The notes under the pieces were generated by a model that saw only the letters and a list, made by a program, of their open reading frames with translations, had not been told where the DNA came from and searched no databases. 64,000 nt of DNA, from NCBI GenBank assembly GCA_949318235.1, contig OX439136.1, positions 10,136,508-10,200,507 of the forward strand. The letters are read 5' to 3'. Below are positions 15,211-29,466 of this stretch, piece by piece. Positions within the stretch are counted from its first letter, which is position 1, and each line of letters begins with the position of its first letter. A program made the translations under genes and the position numbers. Source of the stretch: Ecdyonurus torrentis (taxonomy: Eukaryota > Arthropoda > Insecta > Ephemeroptera > Heptageniidae).

Positions 15211-15559
15211 CATACATACTCATTACTCATTGTAATAGGACTTTTTCAAAACCTGAACAGAACAGCAGGAAGTTATTATACGTTATTGAGCAAATCAAGA
15301 ACGGAGAATTTAAATTTTGATTTTAATTTGAAAAATTAAAAATTGCATGCTTAAATAATAATAATAATTAGTCTCACCTTCACCTTGAATCAAGTAGGAT
15401 TCCGATGTTACAGAAGAAAAAAAAGAAAAGAACTCATAATAATGCATTTAATAATATAATACAAAAAAAAAGGTCACATTTTTATGTCAATTTCTATTCT
15501 GATATCTTCTGATATCATTTGTTAAACAGGAATTGCTCATAAGGATTCAAGAGACGCTT

Positions 15560-15995
15560 ATACATCTAGTATCAGCTGTGCACCAGCTGTCAATTAAAAT
15601 TGATTAACATAGCTCTCGTGATTGGTAGATCATGATCACGTGACCCAATTTAACAAATGAAGTGCTGTCATTGATCAGGACAGCTGGCTGTAAAACACAA
15701 AGCTAACGTCACTATATACCAGGTATTCTAGCCTCATATGAAATTTCCAATTTTATTCTCATTGTTGAGAGGTCACGATTGCCATTTAAATGCATGTTAT
15801 TTTAGTGAGGTTTTCAACAATACAGAAATAATTCGGTCAGAATACTTGGTATATATAGGGACGTTACACAAAGATAAGCCATGTGAGTGACAGATGTACT
15901 TTGCTCCTATATATCGACGACAAAATGTAACAGACCAATGAGAATCACGGTATTTGTACCACATGACCGCATAATAATCCATTGAAATATGTGTA
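15560..15995. repeat. Diverged palindromic element I
   Basis: The left half (CAAAGCTAACGTCACTATATACCAGGTATTCT near 15698-15730) is mirrored near 15840-15880 by a complement of GTAACGTCCCTATATATACC-type sequence. GTGATTGG in the left arm also has a mirrored counterpart. Limits are approximate. Confidence 0.5.
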
Positions 15996-16740
15996 GAAAT
16001 ATAACCTTCTAAGAATATTTGAAATGTCTCATATTTAATGTTGTTGAAGGAAATTTATTTTATTCACAATAGAGTATTGAAAAAGACATCTTGCATATCA
16101 AAAGCCATATCAAAAATGCCAATTTATTTTGACAAAAAGATTTTTTATATACTAATTATTCTCAATTTAGATATGAATTGATTTGTTTGAGGCTATTATT
16201 ATAAATATATATTTTATTTATATATTTGCTATCCGTTACCTTTGCCTGTAGGCATGAAATAATGACCCTCTCTCTCTCTCTCTCTATCTTTCTCTGTCTC
16301 TCTCTTCTCTTTCCATGAATGCCAACTTTACTTTAATTACACTCAAAAAAAGTTTTGAAAAAATTAGATTTGAAATACGAGGATGATTCTCCTGATAAAA
16401 TTTTCTTCCTCTCTCAATAAGTTGAGAGCAATCCACTCCAACCAACCTTTAACTTTGTTATAAACAGTTCAAGAGTTTTATCAAAAAGTTGTAAACATTC
16501 AAGAGATCTTTGCCCATAATTAATACGAAATCTAAAACTTTTTACTTACATTTTTTATAACATTTAAATCAAAAACTTTAATATAATATTTCATGTTATA
16601 TTCTTTAGGCTTAAAAAAGAAAATATGATATGATATTAAATTACATTAAAAATGTTTCGTGTGATGTGTAAAAGTTAAATCTAAGCAGGTAATATCAATA
16701 ATTGTATTTGTAAAGATTCAGGATTTACTATTTTAAAAAC

Positions 16741-17394
16741 TCATTCATTCATTCATTCATTCATTCATTCATTCATTCATTCATTCATTCATTCATTCAT
16801 TCATTCATTCATTCATTCATTCATTCATTCATTCATTCATTCATTCATTCATTCATTCATTCATTCATTCATTCATTCATTCATTCATTCATTCATTCAT
16901 TCATTCATTCATTCATTCATTCATTCATTCATTCATTCATTCATTCATTCATTCATTCATTCATTCATTCATTCATTCATTCATTCATTCATTCATTCAT
17001 TCATTCATTCATTCATTCATTCATTCATTCATTCATTCATTCATTCATTCATTCATTCATTCATTCATTCATTCATTCATTCATTCATTCATTCATTCAT
17101 TCATTCATTCATTCATTCATTCATTCATTCATTCATTCATTCATTCATTCATTCATTCATTCATTCATTCATTCATTCATTCATTCATTCATTCATTCAT
17201 TCATTCATTCATTCATTCATTCATTCATTCATTCATTCATTCATTCATTCATTCATTCATTCATTCATTCATTCATTCATTCATTCATTCATTCATTCAT
17301 TCATTCATTCATTCATTCATTCATTCATTCATTCATTCATTCATTCATTCATTCATTCATTCATTCATTCATTCATTCATGCATTCATTCATTC
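16741..17394. repeat. (TCAT)n tetranucleotide array
   Basis: About 650 bases of TCAT repeats (some 160 units), near perfect, with a single G substitution near the right end (17381). Confidence 0.97.
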
Positions 17395-17547
17395 TCACTA
17401 AAAAACAAGCAAAGCAAAGATATTTTTAAATGATATATCCTGCGCGACTGCAACCTGCACATCATATCTGACCAAAAATTTGCCTATATTGCCAGGCGCT
17501 TCTATGAAGCATTATATTATAGATTTAGGCTTTCACGCTTGATGTAT

Positions 17548-17684
17548 GTGAGTTGTTGCTAGTCTCATTGACCCTTGCGGGTGTTGTTCTTCTCCTTGTT
17601 GTCTTGACGACGTTTCACGTCTCAACAACAAGGATATAAGACGACTATCCCGCAAGGGTCAATGAGACTATAGCAACAACTCAC
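17548..17684. repeat. Hairpin MITE J
   Basis: GTGAGTTGTTGCTAGTCTC.. at the left is mirrored by ..GAGACTATAGCAACAACTCAC at the right, with CCCTTGCGGG / CCCGCAAGGG in the arms; the inner part has AACAACAAGG and its complement. About 137 bp. Confidence 0.85.
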
Positions 17685-18323
17685 ATTATTACATATTTTG
17701 TTACTATTATTATTACTATATCATACTTTTTTTTAAATAAATATAATTTATTATCTTTAATAAATATGTGTACATTGAAAACATAATTATTGCTAAATTA
17801 AAGATAACATAAAATATTTAATATATTAAATTTGTTACATGCGTTGTTTTTGGATAAACTAACTAAAGCTATATTATTTCTGGTTTGTTGGTTTGCATAA
17901 CCAGAAGCGTGGTTTGATTAGTATATACATAATAATAAATAGTACACACAAACATTATGTAAAATGACTAACTTTAACATAAAGTATCTTTATTATTATG
18001 TTGTTTTTTTTAGAATAAAAAGTAAAGCACTATTTTTTCCCTGCGGTTTTACAGGAACAATACAATACAGGAACAATGTTTATGACTAAAATTATGTATA
18101 TTCATTACGATGAACAAGCTTTCTTTTATTATATTATGTATACAGCCAATGAACTAAATGTTAATTTTTTTAGTTTCATATTTTATTAACAAATGAAAAT
18201 CTCGAAAAAAAAATAATAAAAACCACATTATTATTCCAAAATGCTTTATTGTTATATTTAAAATTCTATGTATGATAAAAACATAACAAAATACACAACT
18301 TATACATAATGTAAACAAATTGT

Positions 18324-18660
18324 TTAAAGGCATAGAAAACATGAAACAACATGTTCTTTTTAATCATTAAACACAAAATGAGATCTACAAAACTGATAAT
18401 AATTTTTGCCAGAATATAAATCTGGCCCCACAAGAGAGCGTGGAAAAATGTATTGTAATGTGAATATTTCTGTTTATGACGTCAGAAACATGCAAAAACT
18501 AATAGAAAAATGTTGTGCAGATTGCCTAAATCAAAATTTTCTGTTCACTGTTACGGCACTATACAGTTGGGTTTTGAGACCAATAAATATTATTTACGTA
18601 AGTTCCATCATGTGTTTTGTGATATAAATGCTTATATTTTCATTTTGTCTATGCCTTTAA
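18324..18660 (-). repeat. TTAA-1 repeat, copy 2
   Basis: Inverted, diverged copy with TTAA at both ends and TGACGTCA at 18477. Confidence 0.75.
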
Positions 18661-18740
18661 TATAACATAAAATTATTTTGTTTGTTATTATCACATGACA
18701 AAATTATTTTAAAACAAACAAAATAAAGTGCAAATAAAAA

Positions 18741-18797
18741 GGAGGTTGAATGACGTAATCAGTGAGAAATAGACTCCAAATTACGTCATTTTCATCC
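18741..18797. repeat. Small hairpin R
   Basis: GAATGACGTAAT (left) and ATTACGTCATTT (right) form an 18-bp imperfect stem with a 20-base loop. Confidence 0.55.
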
Positions 18798-18961
18798 TTT
18801 CAAAGTTCAACAAAAATGACAAGTTTAAATGGAACATTTTTCCATTGTAAAAATCAACAAACTTTCTGTAAGCTAGACATTTAAACCTTAAAAAAAAAGA
18901 GCAATGTACTTTTTACTTTTTTTTAAATTAAAAGGTCACGTTCTTTCAGAAATACGTATTT

Positions 18962-18962
<1 letters not shown>

Positions 18963-18999
<37 letters not shown>
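18963..18999. repeat. (CT)n microsatellite
   Basis: About 18 units. Confidence 0.95.
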
Positions 19000-19003
<4 letters not shown>

Positions 19004-19779
19004 ATATTTATGTATATATTTCAAATAAAAAAAGGTGTTACTCTAATGTGATAAATATTATTAACAATTAATAAGAATGTTCTCTTTCTGAAATTCAATA
19101 GAAAAAAATCACTAATTTAGTAATTTTTTGTCTATTTCATAATACATATAAAATAAGATGTTCCAAAACCTATTCTTTCACGTTTAGAATGATGAAAAAA
19201 TAGTGATTGAAAATTGACAAAAAAATGTGTATTAAGGGTGGGAACTCTTTTTTTACTCGGCAGAAAGGGGGCGTTATCGTGTAAAAAGTGTTTTGATTTG
19301 TTTGCAGTCAAAATAAGTAAGATACATTATTAATAGTTAATATAATAATATTAATAGTTTAAAAAACATTCATCACCTAGATTATATATTGAAGTATTTC
19401 ATTTTTTTTTCCAGTACTGAATTTAAAATAGTTTCAGCGTTCACAGTCATGGAAAAAACAAAATCTAACCAAAGAAGAAAGGACACAATGGTTAAAAAAA
19501 ATATCAATTATCATGTTCATGTTATGAAATGATTAAGGAGCTATAAAATTTAAAAATATATAGATGAGAAAATGTTTAAATCGTTACAGAAATAAACTAA
19601 TCTGTCAGAAACAAAGTTATATAATTAAATTATACTTACCAGTCGAATGAACGTATTAAATTATTAAAACCAAACTGTTGTATATTCTGGAGTGTTTAAA
19701 TTGGAGAAACGGAGAAATAAATTTTAAGTAAAATTAGCAGTATAGTAATTAAAATATTGCTATGATTTACATATATAAT

Positions 19780-20138
<359 letters not shown>

Positions 20139-20551
20139 TAGGAATACATTACTATGAAAAACAGTACTAAAAATTTTACGTAATGATTTTTGACGGAAAT
20201 TACATTCTAAAAATTGTTGTTGTTTTTATGATCAAATAAAATTTACGACAATGAAAGTTGTAAACATTGTAAAAGAGTTAAAAAAAATCTACTTAAATAG
20301 GATGTTTAAACATGTTGCGTATAAAATAATGGAAATGAGTGGGAGGGAGGGAAATTATACACACGTATATTATTCTGATATTTGCTTTATTTTTAACATT
20401 TCATAATAAAATTTATCTCATTTATGTATATAATTAAACACTTTGTATGTACACTTTTTATATAATTTTTATGTATATAATAAGGATTTTATTTGTATTA
20501 TTACTTTTTTTATAGCCATTGTATGATTCTACAGCTTAAAATCTATTTAAC

Positions 20552-20583
<32 letters not shown>

Positions 20584-20934
20584 ATTTGAAAATAATTTTA
20601 AAGTGTTGGCAAGAGTAGACTTTATTATTATTAATACACAATAATTTTTACAAATAAATTTGACTACAAAAAAAAAATATATATATACTTTTTTTTTATT
20701 ACCTATTATTTTTACTTTAAGTTACTTAATTTATTTTCTGGCATGGTAAGTGCCCCCTGGAGTGGTTTTGGGCCCCCTTTGTACTCCTCTCAAAAGAGAA
20801 ATATTTTTCCATTATCACGTCCTCTTTACCTTTAATTGCTTCCAGGTTCTCTAAATGGTCAGCGCGGTCCTGACCATAACCATTTTGAGCATGGAATAAT
20901 ATGAATGAAAAAGTTTTTGTAATTTAATATGCTT

Positions 20935-21900
20935 ACTTAAAAGGCTCCTGGCCTCAAAAATTTATATCAAAAATGTAAAAATCATAAGATGGGATCATTA
21001 TTCATACTCATATTATGTCCCTCGACCCTTCTATAGCCTCACAAACTGGGGTTCAAAAACTGTTAAGTAGGTAACTTTAAGGAATTTATATTAAACAGGT
21101 AATCCAATAAGAAGCTCCGCCCACAAAACAGAAAACAGCTGGGGCATCAAACACTCGCTAAGTCATTTTGTGTATTTTTAATCAGTTTTAATATTAAATG
21201 TTTATTTTTTACCTTATATATTGGTTAATTCATAGCATTGCATTCATAGCACACATTCATAGCATTGTATCGTAAAAAATTTTACGATACAAAAAAATTG
21301 TGATATGAGAAAATATTTGATTTCGAAGTGTTTGTTGCCTATTTTTCATTGGTCAGTCAGGCAACAAATTCAAAAAAAAAAAAAAAAAAAAAAGCGACAA
21401 TAAGTGATAAAAAAAATGCTATTTTTACATCACCTCTCATTTGAATTTGATAATCCCCAAATTCTAGAGCATAACACTAAAATACGAGCACTGAATTGAA
21501 GTTTGTTATAATATCACTTATATGAGACCAAAGTCCACTATTCACTTACACGAGAGCCGTAAACTTTACTTGATTTACATCAGTTTTTATGGCTCTAAAA
21601 CACAGGCATCAAACAATCGATAAACGTAATTCACCGGAAGTGCTTTTCCGCGCTTTGGATTACCTGTTTAATACAAATACCTTAGGTAACTTCAAGAATT
21701 CATGACGTCATTAATTTCGGGTCTACAATAGAAATTGTAGCGTGGGTTGCCTAATTTAAGAGTTTTCTCCCCACTTTGTGAAAGTACTGAAGTATACTGA
21801 AGTACAAAATAAGTATATTTATAAAAGTCCTATCTCATAATTTATTATTGAAAGGAAATTTGTTTTTGAGGCCAGTGGCTGTTTAAAGGCATTACTGCGC
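20935..21900. repeat. Large palindromic element K (about 1 kb)
   Basis: TATTAAACAGGTAATCCAA at 21089-21107 is mirrored by its exact complement near 21656-21674. Similarity continues outward (CACAAACTGGGG.. against CACAAAGTGGGG.., and TTTTTGAGGCC near 20956 / 21866). TGACGTCA at 21703. No transposase frame inside. Confidence 0.65.
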
Positions 21901-22204
21901 TTTGCTTATAATTAGTATCAAATCATTCAACCGTGTACAAGAGGATAAACTCGTATAAACTCGTTAGAGTAATATAAATATGCTGGGTTAAGTTTGCTTT
22001 GTATTAAATCTAATTTTCATCACAGAAGATAAGTAATTATTATATGTAAAATTACTTTATTAAAATGAAAGAGAAAAAGAAAATCTAGTAAACCTTGTGA
22101 AATATTTGATTAATATTTACAGCTAAATTATTTTTCAATTATTTCAAGAATTTCTTAAGAAAATTTGATACTTTATATTGAATAATAAAGGAATCACTGT
22201 TTTT

Positions 22205-22315
22205 AAGCCAACTTTAAGCGATTTCGGTTACATCCACTTCCATTTCTACTTAAAACGCATGCGCAGTACGACAAAACAGAAGCGGATATTAGCGAAATCG
22301 CTTATAGTCGGCTTC
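22205..22315. repeat. Hairpin MITE F, copy 1
   Basis: GCGATTTCGGTTACATCC and its near complement form a hairpin of about 110 bp. The centre holds ACGCATGCGCAGTA, resembling an NRF1 site. A second copy lies at 29825. Confidence 0.8.
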
Positions 22316-23027
22316 AAAGCGGTTGTCCCTTTTTTAGTCAATAGAGTAAATTTTTTTTAAAGCAAGTATAGCAATTTTAAGAAATTTCAACGCAGTTCAT
22401 TGAAAAATAAAAATCAAGTGGTTACATTTAAATTCATTTGTTTAATTTTTGCTGTGACTAAATTATAAAAATAGCAAGCATACGATAATAATTGCACAAA
22501 AAATATGAAATTTTCTTTTTTTTTTAAATGTTACTCAGAATAATTTAAAAAATATATAATAATTGTTAATCATTTTCAATAGTTAAAATATTAAAAAAAA
22601 AAAGTGGTACTAAATTTTACGATATTTCAAAAAGTTATCAAAATTGAACTAAGATCTTGTAGCCTACCTCGTTACTCAAAATCTTACTCGCACACACATT
22701 TCCTTCATGTAATGTAATTTATTTCATTGTTCTTTACATAACAATGTAGGTAAAAAAAAAAAGAAGTAATAAAGTGAGCAATGGTTTTCATTATCTCGTC
22801 TTATCTTTCTCTACTTGAAAAATCTTTGTTGATGATAAGGAGACAGAAGTTTTGAGACAAGTTTTGACAAGAAGCAATTAACGTCAAGCAACTTGAGCCG
22901 TCTGTCAACACGCTAGCTTTATTTTTATGTTCTACTTGTTTTTATATATATCATACACAGTACAGTCTTTATATCTTGTCTCTGACACTCATTTATATCT
23001 TTCTCGTCGCTTCTCTTCCTGATCATG

Positions 23028-23158
<131 letters not shown>

Positions 23159-23726
23159 AAACCAAACTACTGCTTTTACAAAGAGGGTGACTATTATAAC
23201 TTGGTGCATAAATAGTCAAAAAAAGGAACTTTAATTTCACAATAATTCGTTCTACGTTATTTATATCGAGCAAAACAGTTAAAAACATATTGTTTGTTTC
23301 CCCCCACCCATAAAAAAAATTAACAATAATATTTTAAGTCTTAAAAAAATTCTTTAATTGACGTAAAAGTTGAAGCTAATATTTGAATGTTCACATAACT
23401 TAAATATTTGATTGTGTTTGGACAAACTCTTCAGTAGTATTTCATTATTTCTTTATATTTATTTTATATTTAGTTTCATTTCGATTTGTGAAACATCAGC
23501 CGGTCTCACTTTAAAAAAACAAACAAATTTACATTCCTCAAAAAGGAGGATTTTATTAAATGGCATTTTATATGAATTTACGTTAATGAATTTTTTTTTC
23601 GCATGAAAACTTTAGACATTTTGTTAGTGCTGTAAAATTGTAAAGGTCTTTGTTTTCTCAAACTTGTTCATTCTTTAATAAAAATCAAGTATCTCAGTTT
23701 TTGTTCTTGGTCTCATTATATTTCCC

Positions 23727-23729
<3 letters not shown>

Positions 23730-23790
<61 letters not shown>
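23730..23790. repeat. (CT)n microsatellite
   Basis: About 30 units. Confidence 0.95.
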
Positions 23791-23792
<2 letters not shown>

Positions 23793-23845
23793 GTCTACCC
23801 ATTCTTTTATTAGTATTCAAACATTATGCTATATTTGATTCACTC

Positions 23846-23849
<4 letters not shown>

Positions 23850-23936
<87 letters not shown>
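23850..23936. repeat. (CT)n microsatellite
   Basis: About 43 units, 60 bases from the previous tract and in the same orientation. Confidence 0.95.
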
Positions 23937-23940
<4 letters not shown>

Positions 23941-24429
23941 TAACAAAAGAGGATACAAAAAAAAATCAAAAACTGAAGCGTTAAACTTTATTTAAACATT
24001 TTCTAGGTTTTATTATTTTTAAATTATTAATTAAAGCTTTATTACATACTAAATAGGAAGAATAAAAATAAAGTACGTAGAATAATTTGCAATAAAAACT
24101 TAAGAATCTTTATACCTATAAATTTTATCTTTCTCTTCTTCTCCTTAAGAGAATATAATTAATCTACTATATACTTATAATTTTACGTACAATTAAAATA
24201 ATAATAATAATAATCAAACAAAATATTAATTTTAAAATTTGATGAACCTTGAAGTTTATGTAAGAATTTCTGGAATGATTTAATAAAATACAATCCTTCA
24301 TAATATAGAAAAAAATAATGACATTTTCTATATCTGCTGATGAGAGATTTTCTTGAATGAAATGAAATGTATCAATTAAGTGTGTCAATAAAAAATAAGG
24401 CATCAATAAAAAATGACAGGACTTTCTTT

Positions 24430-24750
24430 TTAATGAAAGGAATAGAACACATTAAACAAAAATCATGTCTAGTATCCTAACATACCTAAATAACAACGTT
24501 AATTTGACCGGAGTCATTGATTTCTAGTTTATTTTCCATTTACAAAATGTCATATGCAGGTTTATGACGTCACATCTTACTAGTCCAAGCGCACAGAAAC
24601 AGGCAAGCTGTGACGTCATAAACCTGCAGCTAACATTTTGTGAATGTAAAATAAATTGGAAATAAATTACTCCGGCCAAATCAACGTTGATATTTAGGTA
24701 TGTTAGGATACTATACAATTTTTTTTGTTCAAGGTATTCTATGCCTTTAA
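24430..24750. repeat. TTAA-2 palindromic MITE, copy 1
   Basis: About 320 bp, TTAA at both ends. Terminal sequences AGGAATAGAACAC and its near complement (GGTATTCTATGCCTTTAA at the right). Long inverted arms meet around 24590, each arm with TGACGTCA (24565 and 24611). The termini resemble those of TTAA-1. Confidence 0.85.
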
Positions 24751-25329
24751 ATACACGGGGAAAAAACTCATGTTAGAAACATATTTTTTTTTAATTTGAA
24801 TAATTGGCTTGTAAGAGTTAATACATGTCTTTATACTGTTGTAAGTTTTGTAGTATTATCAATATACCTTACATATAATAACTTAATAACTATACCTGTA
24901 TGTACAATATATTTTATACTTATAATAGTACAGAATGTACATTATACAATAACATGATTTCTAAACTTGACAAAAGAAGTTTTTTTTTTCCTGCGTATTA
25001 ATTTTTTTTTTTTTTTTCCATTTCAGTACATGATGTTTGAAAACCTTAACAGATTTTAAGGACTTGCTTTCATGTTCTTCTAATACAATAAACATGTAAT
25101 GAAGTCAGTTTATATTATATAGAATAATTAAAGTTGAGACTTCATTTTTTTTGTTACATGAATACATTTTTTTACGTTGTTGTTTTCTTTTTCTAATTTT
25201 TCCTATTTCTAACGTAATTTTTACATCTTTTGTTTACTTATGATAGAAATAACTAATATTGCTAATATCGTCATTCTTTGAAACTTTAAAAATAATAAAA
25301 GTAAATAAACAAATAAAAATATTTCCAAG

Positions 25330-25677
25330 TTAAAGGAATAGACCAGAAGAAAACATAAGCATTTATATCACTAAACACTTGATGAGACTTACATATAAAT
25401 AACTTTAGTTTGTCTCAAAACCCAACTGTAGCTCCGAAGCAGTGATCAGAAATTTTTAATTTATGCAACCCACACAACATTTGTTTTTACTGATTTTTGC
25501 ATGTTTCTGACGTCAGAAACATGAATAGTTACGCAAATTGCATACGTTACATTATTTTCACGCTCTCTCGTAGGGCTAAATTAACATTCTGGTAAAAATT
25601 GTCATCAGTTTTGAAGATAACATTTCGTGTTTATTCATTAAAAAGCACATGTTGTTTTATGTGGTCTATGGCTTTAA
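25330..25677 (+). repeat. TTAA-1 repeat, copy 3
   Basis: Full-length copy with TTAA at both ends and TGACGTCA at 25508. Confidence 0.85.
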
Positions 25678-26649
25678 GTGTACCAAAATAAAAAAAAAAT
25701 AAAAAAATATGTAATAATGGAACATTTGAGCTCTTTCAGAAAATGCCATACTTATCTAACGACCTAATATTCTATAGTTCTGTCAACTGACATTTTCTCA
25801 TTTCTCTCAACCAAAGGTAATTAAATTTATCTTAATAATATAATAAACGGATAAAAATAAGCTACCAAATTAAAAAAAAAATAATAATAGTATTAAAAAC
25901 GTGCCTTTTGTGCAACAAAACAAAAGAACAACAAAAATGCACCAAATTCTGCTACTGATTTAACAATAATTTTTCATATCATAATATAATATTATAACTA
26001 CTTTATAAGTTATAATGAAACATCAAGTTATGTATAGGCCCATCAATTTATAATATTAAGTAGGATTATTGTTTTTACAGAATTAGAATGAAAAATTAAA
26101 ATTAATTTAAAATTTCTGCTCTTTTATCTTTGTATTTATTTTGAAGAAACATTTTTGACAGTTTACAGTAAATATCAAAGATACATTTTAAAATCTTTTT
26201 TCTTCTACAATTCAGTAAATTTTATTTAATTACAGTTACAGTGACACGAACAGATGTTTTTATTTTCAATTTATATTCTTGTTAATAAAGTAAATTTCTT
26301 TGTATAATTTATTTATATTGTTGTATCTGTTTTATTATTATAATGAAAATAATTGAATTCTCACAATGAATTTCTCTTTTATAGAACTAGAAATTAATTT
26401 TCAATTCCTTTCAGCTTTTCTGTCGTAAAATATTCTTATCATGTCTACATTCCAACAGTACTAAAATTATACTGTACAACTTAATATTTATGCTATTTTA
26501 CATATTATAGTAATTATGTAGTATATAGCAATAGCATAAGTTATATTGTAATGAATAAATGTTATTGAAAATTAGATAGCATAATTATTATAATTACCAT
26601 TATTATTAAACTTAGGTTTTACTAAAATTACTTAGTTTTTGTTTTATAC

Positions 26650-27140
26650 AATGTTTGAAAACCATGAGTGCCAATGTGTTACTGGTAAAACGGTAGGCGA
26701 GATGTTTAGAATGGACCGGCCTATTCATGTCTCTGGTCAGTTCTGGCAGTGTTACTAGCATAGAGTTAGAGAAGTACGGGTAGGGGGCGTTGCGGTCCTA
26801 GCACTGGGCCTTTTGTACTTATGTCCTTGGATATTATATCATGACCTCGGAAAAATTTGGTTACGCTTGCCGCCATCATGTAGCTAAGCAGAGTGTGTTC
26901 GCTAAATCACTCTTTAGCTACCTGCGCAGAAATGAGTTTCTCACCTTACTCTCCTTCTACGCATATTTATTGTTATTCATTTTTTGAAAGAGCCACCACA
27001 AATGACCGCATTGAGCAGCACTGAAAGAGCATGAAAATTAATTCGTGTCTTGTGAGAATATCTTCTTTGCAGTATAATAACCGGTTCTTATGAACCTTTG
27101 CTGTATATCGCAAAACTTGCGAGGAAGGGTAGATTAGAAA
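26650..27140. other. Uncharacterised G+C-richer island with a hairpin
   Basis: About 490 bases clearly less A+T-rich than its flanks. Contains a 14-bp hairpin with one 2-base bulge: GTAGCTAA-gc-AGAGTG (26880-26895) and CACTCTTTAGCTAC (26908-26921). No long frame. It could be a decayed repeat, an exon or a structured RNA; the sequence alone does not decide. Confidence 0.35.
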
Positions 27141-27650
27141 TAATATCCCCATTGAAGTTTTTACTAAAAATTATGTACTATTATATAAGTAAATAACTAT
27201 CATTTCATTGAGATTTAAATATAAAATAATATTAATAACCTTGCTTTCATCATGCATAAAATTTCTAAAAATAAAATAATTTTAAACTTGATTCCATTCA
27301 TGAAATATTTTTTCAATACAGATATTTTTTTAAACCATTAAACTCATTTTTCACTATATATTATATACCATCAGAAAATATAAATTTTCTAATATAAATG
27401 TGTATTATTTCAAAATGTCAAAGTTAATTTTAAAATTATATGAACCTTATATCATATCATATTCAAAGAGATTTTATATAATGTATTATATAGACACTCG
27501 TATAAAACTTATATATTTGTTTTTGTAATAAAAAATATCAAAGCATATCTAAGATAAAATGTTGGCTTTAAAATCAAAGCTTATAACCTTTTAATTGAAT
27601 AAAGCTAAATTATCAAAAGTTTCATCTTAATTTCATTATAAACTTTTGTT

Positions 27651-27770
<120 letters not shown>

Positions 27771-28469
27771 TTCACCTGTGTAGTTAACAGGAAATCATAA
27801 GAAACCCCTCATCTAAAGTTAAAATGTGTAAAACCGCGTTGTATAACCTTATCTTAATTATACGGAACCACATTCATGAAATTGTTTTATTTGTTTTTCA
27901 AAATGACATTGTATTTTGTCTGTATTCTGATAACATTCACAAAATTTTGAGTTCCATAAACTTTTGAAAACTTCTATTCAAATTGAAAATGTTTGTTTTC
28001 CTTTATTACTTTTTTATATATTTATATATAAACAAACAAAACTAAAAGTTATATACCCAACAATGTTTAAATGTTAACAAAGGAAGTAGAAAATATCATG
28101 TTAAAGCGTCAGTCAAAGTACTGTATCTTTGATAATATTTATATAAAGTTTAATAATACTGTAATTTATATACTATGTAATATCACTAAAACTATACCAA
28201 CAATACCCTATTTTGAGATACAATAATTTTACGCATCACAGATAGTGCGGAGAAATTTGAAGACTTGTAAATGTATATTTTTTTGTTACAATATTGTAAA
28301 GCCTAGAGCCATAGAACCTAGAAAGGACACTCTGAGTTTTTTTTTTTTTTAATACTGAATCTTTACTTAAGAGGTAGCTTTTATGATATAACCTTAAAAT
28401 ATATTAATATGCACTTGTAATATATTGCGAAGAAATTTAATATATATATATATATATTCATTGACTGCT

Positions 28470-28644
28470 TATGTATACTCAAAATACGGAAAAGGAAGTG
28501 TCGGAAAAGGAAACCACGTGACGGTAAAAGTGGGAGGTAGCTCAGGCCTAGCTTGCTGATGGCACCAACTTTCCTCCCACTTTTACCATCACGTGGTTTC
28601 CTTTTCCGGCACTTCCTTTTCCGTTTTTTAGAGTAAACATACTC
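28470..28644. repeat. Hairpin MITE E, copy 1
   Basis: Near-perfect inverted arms built on GGAAAAGGAAGTG and GGAAAAGGAAACCACGTGA, with the CACGTG E-box in each arm. The loop holds GGCCTAGCTTGCTG. Confidence 0.88.
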
Positions 28645-28663
28645 ACTCATTGACAAAATTGAT

Positions 28664-28720
28664 TGAACCGACCGATAAGGCTATGCCTTGGTTGGATATG
28701 CCTTGTTATTTAAAAAAAAA
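28664..28720 (+). mobile_element. LINE-type 3' tail fragment
   Basis: Shares about 33 bases with the tail at 44085, including AAGGC-tat-GCCTT (28677-28689) and GGTTGG. One base in the outer stem differs (CCGACC instead of CCAACC), which keeps pairing as G-U. A short A-run follows. Most likely a severely 5'-truncated copy. Confidence 0.5.
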
Positions 28721-28744
28721 GCATAGTTAACTTACTTTTTGAAT

Positions 28745-29043
28745 TATTTATAATTTTAAAATAATAACTAACATACCTTATATTTTCCATATAGACATGA
28801 ACTTTTTTTTTTCATGTTTTGAAAGTTGCTTTTTTTTTTTATTAGACTTCATACTACATAGAATTTATAACGTGACCTTGTCTCATCAGCCAATCAAAGT
28901 TACGTTACAAATTCAAATTAGTGTGACGTCAGTCTAGTAAAAATTCAACCGTCAAATTGAAAATACATTCAAAATCAACGTGTTGAAGTCTACCTTATGA
29001 ATAATAATGTAGTTTGATTATTCTAATATTAAACTATAAATAA
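28745..29043. repeat. Palindromic MITE G, diverged copy 2
   Basis: The right half clearly matches copy 1 (TGACGTCA at 28924, TTTGACGG complement, AAAATCAACGTGTTG). The centre has CCAATCAAAGTTACG. The left half is more decayed. Confidence 0.55.
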
Positions 29044-29174
29044 TAAATAAAAAAAAAGTAAGTTTTTAATTTCCTTTTTAATTTTTTTTTATGTCACTCT
29101 TCTATTTATCAGCTGTAATTAATATTTTGACAAAATTATGATGTAAATTATTATAATTTAAACTAACTAGAGAA

Positions 29175-29466
29175 CAATAGGGTGTGTTCGCATGACGTCA
29201 TTCTGATTACTTTTCGATGCTCTTCTTGAGTAATGAATAACATTGCTCAGTATATAGGACAAACGTAGTTTTTGCCTATTTTCTTTAAAAATTAGCTATG
29301 TTTTTGATTATTATTAATTTTCTTGCATACTTGAAAAAATAATTCAACCTGATAACAGCATCAATGCTATCAAAAAAATTGCGAAGTATTTTTAAACTGG
29401 CAAAATGTGCCATTTACCTATACCGGCCAATGTTATTTAGTACTCACTTATGACGTTGACTTTAAT
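29175..29466 (+). repeat. GCATGACGTCAT repeat family, copy 3
   Basis: About 290-bp repeat beginning TAGGGTGTNTNCGCATGACGTCAT, then GAGTAATGAATAACATTGCTCAG, and ending with TTTTTAAACTGGCAAAATG, a GGCCNATGTTATTTAGT block and TCACTTATGNCGTT. Internal GAGTAATGAATAACATTG and its near complement near the far end give imperfect arms. Confidence 0.8.

Larger units (their letters stand above)
13921..15559. other. A+T-rich stretch without recognised genes
   Basis: A 119-codon minus-strand frame at 14221-14580 has no recognisable domain and a composition like its surroundings; not called as a gene. Confidence 0.45.
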
